From NCBI RefSeq assembly GCF_026914285.1, contig NZ_CP113864.1, positions 2,139,001 through 2,203,000 of the forward strand: a stretch of DNA of 64,000 nt, written 5' to 3'. The translations under genes were made by a program, and so were the position numbers. Below, piece by piece: positions 53,325-61,254 of the stretch. The notes below the pieces were generated by a model that did not search any database, was not told where the DNA came from, and worked only from the letters and a program-made list of their open reading frames with translations. Each line of letters starts with the position of its first letter. Position 1 is the first letter of the stretch. The DNA comes from Caldicellulosiruptor naganoensis (lineage in GTDB: Bacteria; Bacillota; Thermoanaerobacteria; Caldicellulosiruptorales; Caldicellulosiruptoraceae).

Positions 53325-55982
53325 TTGAACCAAAATATTTCTAATTTTCACTCAAAGGACATAGAAACAATTTTGGAAAACCTCAAAACCACTCTAAATG
53401 GACTTTCATCCGAAGAAGCCGAACAAAGGCTTAAAGTGTATGGAAAAAATATAATTGAAGAAGGAAAAAAGAAATCAATATTTCTTCTTTTCTTGGAACA
53501 ATTCAAAAACGTGATGGTATTCGTACTGCTTGCTGCTGCAGTTATATCAATCCTTCTCGGCGAGGCGGCAGACGCTGCAATCATCGTAGCAGTCCTGCTC
53601 ATCAACGCAGTCTTTGGAGTCGCGCAAGAGCTGAAAGCTGAAAAAGCAATAGATGCCCTAAAAAAACTTAATATGCCATATGCAAAAGTCTACAGAGACG
53701 GACATTTGATGCAAATCAGAACCGATGAAATAGTAGTTGGAGATATAATTGAGATTGAAGCTGGAGATATCGTCCCTGCAGATTTGAGACTCATTGAAAG
53801 CGTTAATCTTAAAATTGATGAGTCAGCTTTAACTGGCGAATCTGTTCCTGTTGAAAAAGAGGCAAACAATGTTCTTGACGAGTCAACTCCTCTTGCAGAA
53901 AGGACTAATATGGCTTTCATGGGAACAATTGTAACGTATGGTCGAGGAAAAGGCGTGGTTGTTGCAACAGGAATGAAAACAGAGATAGGCAAAATTGCAA
54001 ATTTTGTAAATATCCAGTCCACAATTGACACCAAAACTCCTCTTCATGAGAAGTTAGAAGAAATTGGTAAATATCTCACATTTGGAATACTGGCAATTGC
54101 CTTTATTGTTTTTGTGACAGGACTTCTTTACGGTCGAGAGACGTTTGAAATGTTTTTAACAGCTGTGTCATTGGCTGTTGCTGCAATTCCTGAAGGTCTT
54201 CCTGCTGTGGTGACAATTGTCCTTGCAATTGGTGTTCAAAAAATGGCAAAACGAAATGCTATCATAAGAAGACTGTCTTCGATTGAAACCTTAGGAAGAG
54301 TTGAAGTTATTTGTTCTGATAAAACAGGTACACTTACTCAAAATAAGATGAATGTTGTAAAAATTTATTGCAATGATAACCTGGTTGAGAACTTTGAACA
54401 TGAAGATAATACAACAAAGACTTTGCTTCACATAATGGCACTTTGCAATGATGTAAAGGTAGACTTGATTAATAAACATCCTCATTTTATTGGCGACCCG
54501 ACTGAAATTGCTTTGGTAAAATTCGCCTATGAAAAGGGCTTTAACAAGAATGCAATTGAGAAGGTATTAAAGCGAGTTTACGAAATACCTTTTGATTCTG
54601 TTAGAAAGATGATGACAACTGTGCATGAAATTAGAAATGACGAAAAACTTTTTGTGTTTTCCAAAGGTGCTGTAGATGTAATAATTAACATATGCAAATT
54701 TATAATGGTAAATGATGAAATACTACCTCTTGACGAAAATATGCACCACAAAATCTTGCAGGCAAACAAAGAAATGTCCTCCAATGCGCTTAGAGTTTTA
54801 GCTTTTGCATACAAAGAAATTGATAGAACTCAATTAGATGACAAAAATGCTATTGAAGACAATCTCATCTTCATAGGACTTGTTGGAATGATAGACCCAC
54901 CACGCCCAGAAGCCTACAATGCAGTTGAGGTATGCTATCAAGCAGGTATCACACCTGTGATGATAACAGGAGACCACAAAGACACAGCTGTAGCAATTGC
55001 AAAAGAATTGAAGATAATTGATAAAAACAAAGACGAACTTTCGCAGGTTCTGACAGGCAGTGAAATTGAAAAATTAGATGATCAACAATTAAAAGAAAAA
55101 GTAAAAGAGGTAAAAGTTTACGCAAGAGTGTCTCCAGAGCACAAATTAAGAATTGTTAAAGCGTGGAAAAGTCATGGTAAAATAGTCGCTATGACGGGCG
55201 ATGGAGTGAACGATGCACCCGCTTTGAAAGCAGCTGATATTGGAATTGGCATGGGAATAACAGGAACGGATGTAACAAAGAATGTATCTGATGTTATCTT
55301 AGCAGATGATAACTTTGCAACAATTGTTGCAGCTGTTGAAGAAGGAAGAAAGACTTATGACAACATACGAAAGACCATTCAATTTTTGCTTTCATCAAAT
55401 GTTGGAGAAGTTGTAACACTGTTCTTTGCAACACTTTTAAACTGGGTAGTATTATACCCGATTCATATTCTCTGGGTAAACCTTGTTACTGACACTTTCC
55501 CAGCTTTAGCACTCAGTATGGAAAAAGCAGAAAGTGATGTAATGAAAAGAAAGCCAAAGAAAACTCAAGAAAATATATTTGCTGGTGGGGTTGGCTTTTC
55601 AATTCTGTATCAAGGTTTTCTTAAAGGCTTGATAACATTGCTGGTATTCTTTATTGGAAATAAATTATATGGCCACAAAACTGCCATCACCATGACCTTC
55701 ATGCTACTGAGCCTCATACAACTTACTCATGCATACAATGTGCGTTCAAACATCAATTCGCTATTTAAAATGGGAGTGTTTTCTAACAAATACCTAAACC
55801 TTGCTTTTATAGCTTCATTTTTGCTTCAGGTTGTAGTGCTAACAGTTGCACCGCTTAGAGAATTATTCAAACTGACCTTTTTAAACTTTGAGCAGTGGAC
55901 AATCATAATTTTAGCGTCACTTTCTATAGTTCCTATTGTGGAAGTAGTAAAATACTTTACACGTCACTTTCATAAAGAATAA
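53325..55982 (+). CDS. P-type cation-transporting ATPase (Ca2+/Mn2+ type)
   Basis: An 885-residue P2-type ATPase of the SERCA/PMR1 group. It has the actuator TGES, M4 AAIPEGLPAVV with the ion-binding Glu, phosphorylated Asp332 in DKTGTLTQNKM, nucleotide-domain MITGDHKDTA and GDGVNDAPALKAADIGIGMG, and M6 NLVTDTFPALALS with the Asn/Asp ligands. It pumps a divalent cation out of the cytoplasm. Sequence type says Ca2+, but control by a Mn2+ riboswitch suggests Mn2+ export as a real role. The start is TTG 53325 after GAGGAGGGGG; the ATG at 53304 overlaps that site. Transcription depends on read-through of the riboswitch terminator. Confidence 0.92.
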   Translation: MNQNISNFHSKDIETILENLKTTLNGLSSEEAEQRLKVYGKNIIEEGKKKSIFLLFLEQFKNVMVFVLLAAAVISILLGEAADAAIIVAVLLINAVFGVAQELKAEKAIDALKKLNMPYAKVYRDGHLMQIRTDEIVVGDIIEIEAGDIVPADLRLIESVNLKIDESALTGESVPVEKEANNVLDESTPLAERTNMAFMGTIVTYGRGKGVVVATGMKTEIGKIANFVNIQSTIDTKTPLHEKLEEIGKYLTFGILAIAFIVFVTGLLYGRETFEMFLTAVSLAVAAIPEGLPAVVTIVLAIGVQKMAKRNAIIRRLSSIETLGRVEVICSDKTGTLTQNKMNVVKIYCNDNLVENFEHEDNTTKTLLHIMALCNDVKVDLINKHPHFIGDPTEIALVKFAYEKGFNKNAIEKVLKRVYEIPFDSVRKMMTTVHEIRNDEKLFVFSKGAVDVIINICKFIMVNDEILPLDENMHHKILQANKEMSSNALRVLAFAYKEIDRTQLDDKNAIEDNLIFIGLVGMIDPPRPEAYNAVEVCYQAGITPVMITGDHKDTAVAIAKELKIIDKNKDELSQVLTGSEIEKLDDQQLKEKVKEVKVYARVSPEHKLRIVKAWKSHGKIVAMTGDGVNDAPALKAADIGIGMGITGTDVTKNVSDVILADDNFATIVAAVEEGRKTYDNIRKTIQFLLSSNVGEVVTLFFATLLNWVVLYPIHILWVNLVTDTFPALALSMEKAESDVMKRKPKKTQENIFAGGVGFSILYQGFLKGLITLLVFFIGNKLYGHKTAITMTFMLLSLIQLTHAYNVRSNINSLFKMGVFSNKYLNLAFIASFLLQVVVLTVAPLRELFKLTFLNFEQWTIIILASLSIVPIVEVVKYFTRHFHKE

Positions 55983-56023
55983 GATCAAAATATACTTCTG
56001 AAAAATTTAGCATTTGCTTTCAC

Positions 56024-56053
56024 TTGACACTTTTTGTATCAAAGTAGTATTCT
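56024..56053 (+). promoter_or_regulatory. promoter of the cation exchanger gene
   Basis: A perfect TTGACA (56024-56029), an 18-base spacer and TATTCT (56048-56053), about 48 bases before the GTG start. Confidence 0.65.
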
Positions 56054-56101
56054 TATTAAAGTATTAGCTTGAAGCATTAACAATAGAAAGGGATAACTAA
56101 G

Positions 56102-57106
56102 GTGGTAATATCATATGTTATAAAGCTGATTTTCTCTTTGTTTATAATACTTTTTGGTTGCACTTTTTTCACAAATGCAGTTGAGTGGTTTGGCAAAAGA
56201 ATAAACTTAGGACAAGGGGCAGTTGGAAGTATCCTGGCAGCAGTTGGAACTGCCCTTCCTGAGACCATAATACCTATTATTGCAATTCTGTTTGCCAAAG
56301 GAGAAAGTTCACATGATGTTGGTATTGGAGCAATTGCCGGCGCCCCTTTTATGCTCGGTACTTTGGCCTTTTTCATAACTGGACTTGCAGTGATAGTTTA
56401 CACTCTTTTTAAGAAAAGAACCTTGAAGATGAACGTTGATTTGAGCGTATTCGAACGCGACCTTACTTACTTTCTCATTGTTTATGGAGTTGCAGTTGTG
56501 ACAACATTTATTCACAATCATAAAACTATAAAGACAATAATAGCAATTGGACTGTTCGTTGCTTATCTTGTCTATGTCAAAAAGACACTTGCAGATGAGA
56601 GTGAAGATACCGAAGGAGAAGAATTGGAAGAACTTTACTTTACAAAGTTTTTAAAACTCCCAAACAACCTTCTGTGGATACTTTCTCAGCTTCTTTTTTC
56701 ATTGCTGCTTATAATCTATGGTGCACACTTGTTTGTTGATTATGTTCAAAAAGTTGCAATTATGATTAGCGTTCCTGCACTAATACTTTCAATAATCATT
56801 ACACCTATTGCAACAGAGCTACCTGAAAAACTAAACTCTATTATCTGGATTGGAAAGAAAAAAGACACTCTTGCACTGGGAAATATCACAGGTGCAATGG
56901 TATTTCAATCTTCTGTTCCAGTTGTATTTGGAATAATATTTACACCATGGAATTTAAGAGGTATAACAATGGTTTCAGCTATCTTAGCATTTATGTCCGC
57001 ACTTCTAAATCTTATATGGGTTAAGATTAAAAAATCTGTAAACCCATTTGCACTTTTGTTTGGTGGGGTTTTATACCTAATTTTCTTGGGCTATGTTTTC
57101 TTATAA
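56102..57106 (+). CDS. CaCA-type sodium/calcium exchanger family protein
   Basis: A 334-residue membrane protein with about ten helices and the two inverted alpha-repeats of the Na/Ca exchanger family. The first is GSILAAVGTALPETIIPIIAI and the second is IITPIATELPEKLNSIIWIG, each with the acidic P-E/LPE ion-binding residue. A short acidic cytoplasmic loop (ADESEDTEGEELEELY) lies between the halves. It exchanges Na+ or H+ for a divalent cation. It sits 119 bases after the P-type ATPase with its own promoter, so the pair handles the same or related ions under separate control. GTG start at 56102. Confidence 0.88.
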   Translation: MVISYVIKLIFSLFIILFGCTFFTNAVEWFGKRINLGQGAVGSILAAVGTALPETIIPIIAILFAKGESSHDVGIGAIAGAPFMLGTLAFFITGLAVIVYTLFKKRTLKMNVDLSVFERDLTYFLIVYGVAVVTTFIHNHKTIKTIIAIGLFVAYLVYVKKTLADESEDTEGEELEELYFTKFLKLPNNLLWILSQLLFSLLLIIYGAHLFVDYVQKVAIMISVPALILSIIITPIATELPEKLNSIIWIGKKKDTLALGNITGAMVFQSSVPVVFGIIFTPWNLRGITMVSAILAFMSALLNLIWVKIKKSVNPFALLFGGVLYLIFLGYVFL

Positions 57107-57185
57107 TCTTCTGAATAGATTTTTCCAAATTAGATGAGTTATAATTATAGTCAAGTCGTATTTTAACTTTTGTGAGGAGATAAAG

Positions 57186-57644
57186 ATGAGTGATAGAGAA
57201 ATCTTAGAGCTTATCTTACAAAAGGTTGAAACCTTGGACCAAAAGATTGACAGGCTTGAGGCAAGACTTGACAGACTTGAAGCGAAAGTCGAAAGCCTTG
57301 AAAAGAGAGTTGAAAACCTTGAAAAGAGAGTTGATAGTCTCGAAAAGAGAGTTGAAAAATTAGAACTTCAAGTTGCAGAAAATACTCAAATCTTAAAAGC
57401 ATTAGAACATTTAGCACAGGTAAACAAAGCTGAACACGACAACTTTACTCACCAGCTTGCAAGGATGGAAGGTTTGTTAAACTCTGTAATTTCAAATAAC
57501 AGCAAAGAACACCAAGCTCTATTTAAACAAACTGAAGAGAATACTCAAAAAATTGTAAAACTTGAAAAGGATATGACAATTATTGAATCAGTATGTGGGA
57601 AAAATATGCAAGATATCGCATTTTTAAAGGGTGTGAAGATTTAA
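57186..57644 (+). CDS. coiled-coil protein with perfect heptad repeats
   Basis: A 152-residue protein that is almost wholly coiled coil. Residues 10-65 run in uninterrupted heptads (LDQKIDR LEARLDR LEAKVES, then three near-identical units LEKRVEN, LEKRVDS, LEKRVEK from residue 38), followed by a second helical half ending ...VCGKNMQDIAFLKGVKI. No membrane segment, signal or catalytic motif. Such short repeats occur in bacterial scaffold or tropomyosin-like proteins; the role is unknown. A TGAGGAGA ribosome site precedes the ATG and a strong terminator follows, so it is a real single-gene unit. Confidence 0.8.
   Translation: MSDREILELILQKVETLDQKIDRLEARLDRLEAKVESLEKRVENLEKRVDSLEKRVEKLELQVAENTQILKALEHLAQVNKAEHDNFTHQLARMEGLLNSVISNNSKEHQALFKQTEENTQKIVKLEKDMTIIESVCGKNMQDIAFLKGVKI
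57297..57359 (+). repeat. 21-bp tandem repeat, three copies, coding for heptads
   Basis: Three consecutive 21-base units (57297, 57318, 57339) share CTTGAAAAGAGAGTTGA with only 1-4 changes between copies. The near identity at DNA level suggests recent duplication, so copy number may vary among strains. Confidence 0.85.
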
Positions 57645-57668
57645 AAAATACATAAAGCTTAAGGCAAA

Positions 57669-57704
57669 AAGGACTCTCTGCAAAAAAGCGGAGAGTCCTT
57701 TTTT
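57669..57704 (+). terminator. intrinsic terminator after the coiled-coil gene
   Basis: AAGGACTCTC (57669-57678) pairs perfectly with GAGAGTCCTT (57691-57700), followed by TTTT. Confidence 0.9.
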
Positions 57705-57754
57705 GTTGAAAAATTTATGTTATCTGTAGTTTGTTTTGTTTCTATTATTTTCTA

Positions 57755-57783
57755 TTTACCAAACAAGTGTTCAGTTATATAAT
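57755..57783 (+). promoter_or_regulatory. SOS-regulated promoter of dinB with LexA box
   Basis: TTTACC (57755-57760), 17-base spacer, TATAAT (57778-57783). The spacer contains AAACAAGTGTTC (57761-57772), which fits the Gram-positive LexA/DinR box GAACNNNNGTTC with one change. LexA bound here would block RNA polymerase, so DNA damage should induce the operon. Confidence 0.7.
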
Positions 57784-57816
57784 ATATACAAACATTTATT
57801 CACTTGGGTGTTTTGA

Positions 57817-59052
57817 ATGAGTCGGGTGATTCTCCACTGTGATTTGAACAACTTTTACGCATCTGTTGAATGTCTCTACAGGCCTGAGCTAAAGAATAAA
57901 CCTGTTGCTGTTTGTGGTGACCCAGAGCCAAGGCACGGTATTGTCCTTGCCAAAAATCAGATAGCAAAAATCTTTGGAGTGCAAACAGGAGAGGCTATTT
58001 GGCAAGCACTCAAAAAGTGCCCAGACCTTGTTATACTAAAACCTAATTACCCTCTTTATTTGCGATTTTCTAAACTTGCTCAGCAGATTTATTCCCAATA
58101 CACAGATCTTGTAGAACCGTTTGGAATTGACGAGTGCTGGCTTGATGTAACACAGAGCACAAAACTTCTGGGAGATGGTAGGAAAATTGCCTACGAGATT
58201 AAGGAAAGAATCAAGTATGAACTTGGAATAACAGTATCAGTTGGAGTTTCTTACAACAAGGTTTTTGCAAAGCTTGGAAGTGACTATAAAAAACCTGATG
58301 CTGTCACAGTTATCAGTAAGCAAAACTACCAAGAAATAGTGTGGAGTCTTTCTGTATCTTCTCTTTTGTATGTGGGACCAAGTACAGAAAAAAAGCTTAT
58401 TTTTCATGGGATTAAAACAGTAGGTCAGCTTGCTCAAACTCCAGTAGAATATCTTAAAAAGATTTTGGGGAAATGGGGTGAAATTTTGTGGATATTCGCA
58501 AATGGACTTGATACAACACCTGTTTTACCACCGCTTTTTGACGAAAACATCAAAGGAATTGGAAACAGCATAACAACTCCTCGTGCCCTTGTGAATTTTG
58601 AAGATGCCGAATATGTTCTCTATATTTTAGCAGATAGTGTTGCCCAAAGGCTCAGAAGGCAACATCTAAAATGTACTACCATTCAAGTGTGGATTAGAGA
58701 CAATTTTCTATTTTCTATCACCAGGCAAGAAAAGCTATCTCAGCTCACCTATCTTGCAAGAGAAATATTCAAAAAGTCAGTTGAAATATTTAGAAAAAAT
58801 TGGACATTTAAAACCAACGTGCGTTCACTTGGAATTCGTGCAACAGACCTTGTAGGAGAATTTGAGATGCAACAGCTTAACTTTGACTACTTTAAAAAGT
58901 GCAAATTAGAATCCTTAGAAAAGACTTTAGATACCTTGAGAAGACGATTTGGTCAATTTTGTGTACAGCCAGCACTTTTTCTGACACAGCCTTCTTTGAA
59001 GTCTAATCCCATTGATGAACACATAATTCACCCCATTTCCTATTTCAAATAA
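57817..59052 (+). CDS. dinB: Y-family DNA polymerase IV
   Basis: A 411-residue translesion polymerase. The palm residues are HCDLNNFYASVE (Asp8) and GIDECWLDVT (Asp/Glu near 103-104). The fingers and thumb follow (GVSYNKVFAKLGSDYKKPD, LLYVGPSTEKKL with the helix-hairpin-helix), then a little-finger domain to about 350. No obvious classical beta-clamp motif at the very end; the C-terminus is HPISYFK. Translesion synthesis without proofreading during the SOS response. It lies behind a LexA-type promoter and 31 bases before a small companion gene. The ATG at 57817 has only a weak ribosome site (TGGGTGTTTTGA). Confidence 0.92.
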   Translation: MSRVILHCDLNNFYASVECLYRPELKNKPVAVCGDPEPRHGIVLAKNQIAKIFGVQTGEAIWQALKKCPDLVILKPNYPLYLRFSKLAQQIYSQYTDLVEPFGIDECWLDVTQSTKLLGDGRKIAYEIKERIKYELGITVSVGVSYNKVFAKLGSDYKKPDAVTVISKQNYQEIVWSLSVSSLLYVGPSTEKKLIFHGIKTVGQLAQTPVEYLKKILGKWGEILWIFANGLDTTPVLPPLFDENIKGIGNSITTPRALVNFEDAEYVLYILADSVAQRLRRQHLKCTTIQVWIRDNFLFSITRQEKLSQLTYLAREIFKKSVEIFRKNWTFKTNVRSLGIRATDLVGEFEMQQLNFDYFKKCKLESLEKTLDTLRRRFGQFCVQPALFLTQPSLKSNPIDEHIIHPISYFK

Positions 59053-59083
59053 TTTCTGGTTAAGAAAGCAGGAGGGGTGGACA

Positions 59084-59314
59084 ATGAGAAAGGTATTTGT
59101 AGATGTGTATGCTCATTTTTCAAAAGATGGTGTGCTCACACCTATTTCATTTGTTTGGATAGATGGAAAGACATATGAAATTGATAAAATAATTGAAAAG
59201 AAAAATGCAGCTGCTTTTAAAGCAGGTGGACAAGGAATAAGATTTAAATGCATGGTATATGGAAAAATGGTTAATCTTTTTTATGATGACGGCAAGTGGT
59301 TTTTAGAAATTTGA
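59084..59314 (+). CDS. small beta-rich protein cotranscribed with dinB
   Basis: A 76-residue protein with no Cys cluster, signal or membrane helix except one Cys. Alternating hydrophobic strands (VFVDVYAHFSKDG, PISFVWIDGKTYEIDKIIE, GIRFKCMVYGKMVNLFYDDGKWFLEI) suggest a compact SH3-like barrel. Small proteins of this form, including those called DUF6504, accompany Y-family polymerases in other bacteria; the resemblance is from pattern alone. It follows dinB by 31 bases behind GGAGGGG, so it should be SOS-induced with it. Function unknown; a polymerase accessory role is a hypothesis. Confidence 0.7.
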   Translation: MRKVFVDVYAHFSKDGVLTPISFVWIDGKTYEIDKIIEKKNAAAFKAGGQGIRFKCMVYGKMVNLFYDDGKWFLEI

Positions 59315-59360
59315 ATGAAACTAAGTAAAAGATGATTTAACAAATTGTTCACACATTATG

Positions 59361-59378
59361 TTATAGTTTATACTATAA
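59361..59378. promoter_or_regulatory. inverted repeat in the promoter region of the ABC operon
   Basis: TTATAG (59361-59366) and CTATAA (59373-59378) are perfect inverted arms around TTTATA, overlapping candidate -10 sequences (TACTAT, TATAAT) about 50 bases before the first gene. Possible operator. Confidence 0.4.
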
Positions 59379-59424
59379 TTAAGATTGTACACGTATATAT
59401 ATGCTACTTTGAGGAGGGATATTT

Positions 59425-60378
59425 TTGATAAGGGTTGAACACTTAACCAAAAAGTATGGTCAGCACTATGCAATTCACGACATCTCATTTGAGGTACAAA
59501 AGGGGGAAATTGTTGGTTTTCTGGGTCCAAACGGTGCTGGAAAGTCTACCACCATGAACATCATAACGGGCTATCTATCACCTACAGAAGGAACAGCCTA
59601 TGTTGACGGATTTGACATCTTAGAAGAACCTGAAGAAGTCAAGAGAAGAATTGGGTATCTGCCAGAAAACCCACCGCTTTATCTTGATATGACTGTTCAA
59701 GAATACCTTGATTTTGTGAGCGATATCAAAAAGGTGGACAAAAAAGAGAAAAAGAGAAGCATGGAAAAGATAATGGAAACTGTTGGCATTGCCCATGTGA
59801 GAAACAGGCTCATAAAAAATCTTTCAAAAGGATATAAACAGAGAGTTGGGCTTGCACAAGCTTTAATTGGAAATCCACCTGTTTTGATTTTGGATGAGCC
59901 CACAATTGGACTTGACCCAAAGCAGATAATCGAAATAAGGTCTGTTATAAAGAATCTTCGAAACGAACACACAATAATCTTAAGTTCACATATCCTGCCA
60001 GAGGTCAGTGCTGTTTGCGAAAGAGTTTTAATAATCAACAAGGGAAAGATAGTTGCAAGTGACACGCCCGAAAATCTATCTAAAAGGCTTACCCATGGAA
60101 GCAAACTTCAACTAAGGGTTTTAGGTCAAAGACAAAAGGTTTATGGAATACTTGAAAAGGTGCCGGGTGTAAAATACATTGAATTTATCGGTCCAAAAGA
60201 ACCGAACACTGTTGAGGTCATTGTTGAATCGGAAAACGATATAGATATAAGGGCAGATATATTCTATGCGCTGAGCGAGGCAAAACTTCCTATTCTGATG
60301 ATGAGAGCGGTTGACCTGACGCTTGAGGAGATATTCCTGCAGCTCACAACCGAGGAGAAGGAGGCTGAAGCTGTATGA
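59425..60378 (+). CDS. ABC-2 type transporter ATPase (GldA-like)
   Basis: A 317-residue cytoplasmic ATPase. Walker A GPNGAGKST lies near residue 38, followed by Q-loop YLPENPPLYLDM, signature LSKGYKQRVGLAQAL (about 135) and Walker B PVLILDEPTIGLDPKQ. The C-terminal extension (about 220-317) is typical of GldA/NosF-type ATPases. It powers the membrane proteins that follow. The start is TTG 59425 behind GAGGAGGG. First gene of a four-gene operon; its stop overlaps the next ATG by four bases. Confidence 0.9.
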   Translation: MIRVEHLTKKYGQHYAIHDISFEVQKGEIVGFLGPNGAGKSTTMNIITGYLSPTEGTAYVDGFDILEEPEEVKRRIGYLPENPPLYLDMTVQEYLDFVSDIKKVDKKEKKRSMEKIMETVGIAHVRNRLIKNLSKGYKQRVGLAQALIGNPPVLILDEPTIGLDPKQIIEIRSVIKNLRNEHTIILSSHILPEVSAVCERVLIINKGKIVASDTPENLSKRLTHGSKLQLRVLGQRQKVYGILEKVPGVKYIEFIGPKEPNTVEVIVESENDIDIRADIFYALSEAKLPILMMRAVDLTLEEIFLQLTTEEKEAEAV

Positions 60379-61238
60379 GTGCAGTTTTGAAAAAAGAGCT
60401 AAAAATATATTTCTCAACACCAACAGGATATATATTCATGGGATTTTTCCTTTTGATTTCAGGATTTTTCTTTGCAGTGTCAAACCTGTTTCCAGCAAGC
60501 CCGAACTATACATTAGTGCTTGGTAACATAACATTCATATTCTTAGTTGTTGTGCCGGTGCTTACAATGAGACTTTTGAGTGAAGAGGCAAGAACAAAGA
60601 CAGACCAGCTCCTTTTAACATCGCCATTGAAGCTTACTGAAATTGTGCTTGGCAAGTATTTAGCTGCCGTTACTGTTTTTGTTATTACCATTGCTGTTAC
60701 CGTATTGTATCCCACAATACTTTCTTTTTACGGCGACATTCCTGTTGCAGAAACCTTGGGTGCATATATAGGATTTTTCCTTCTTGGCTGTTCATTTATC
60801 TCAATAGGTCTTTTTATATCATCACTGACAGACAACCAGTTCATTGCAGCTGTTGTGACATTTTCTGCCCTGCTTTTGACATGGGTTATAGACTGGCTGG
60901 AAAGCGCTCTTCCAACAGACAGAGTTGCAGGATTTATATTTGTGCTAATCCTTGTAGGTCTGGTTTGCGCGTGGATTTACCTCACCATAAGAAATATAAT
61001 CATTAGTGTATCAGCAGCAGCTATAGGAGCGGGAGCATTTGTTGCAGTATACATTTTAAAACCAGAGTTTTATGATAATGCTATAGTTAGATTTTTCAAA
61101 TGGTTCTCACTTCTGAGCAGATATCAAAAATTTACAAATGGTCTTTTGGACTTGTCGTCCATAGCTTATTATCTATCTTTTATATTTGTGTTCATATTCC
61201 TCACAATAAGAGTGCTTGAAAAAAGAAGATGGAGCTAA
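60375..61238 (+). CDS. ABC-2 type permease (GldF-like)
   Basis: A 287-residue membrane protein with six helices. It opens AVLKKELKIYFSTPTGYIFMGFFLLISG, the typical start of GldF/NosY-type permeases, and contains MRLLSEEARTKTDQLLLTSPLKLTEIVLGKYLAA, the ABC-2 cytoplasmic coupling segment. It forms the channel with the preceding ATPase (ATGA overlap). The transported substrate is unknown; the gliding-motility name of the family does not imply gliding here. Confidence 0.88.
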   Translation: MSAVLKKELKIYFSTPTGYIFMGFFLLISGFFFAVSNLFPASPNYTLVLGNITFIFLVVVPVLTMRLLSEEARTKTDQLLLTSPLKLTEIVLGKYLAAVTVFVITIAVTVLYPTILSFYGDIPVAETLGAYIGFFLLGCSFISIGLFISSLTDNQFIAAVVTFSALLLTWVIDWLESALPTDRVAGFIFVLILVGLVCAWIYLTIRNIIISVSAAAIGAGAFVAVYILKPEFYDNAIVRFFKWFSLLSRYQKFTNGLLDLSSIAYYLSFIFVFIFLTIRVLEKRRWS

Positions 61239-61254
61239 AAAAGGGGGGAAGAAA

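Noticed and set aside
57211-57417. 68-codon minus-strand frame
   Set aside because: Repetitive antisense shadow of the heptad repeats.
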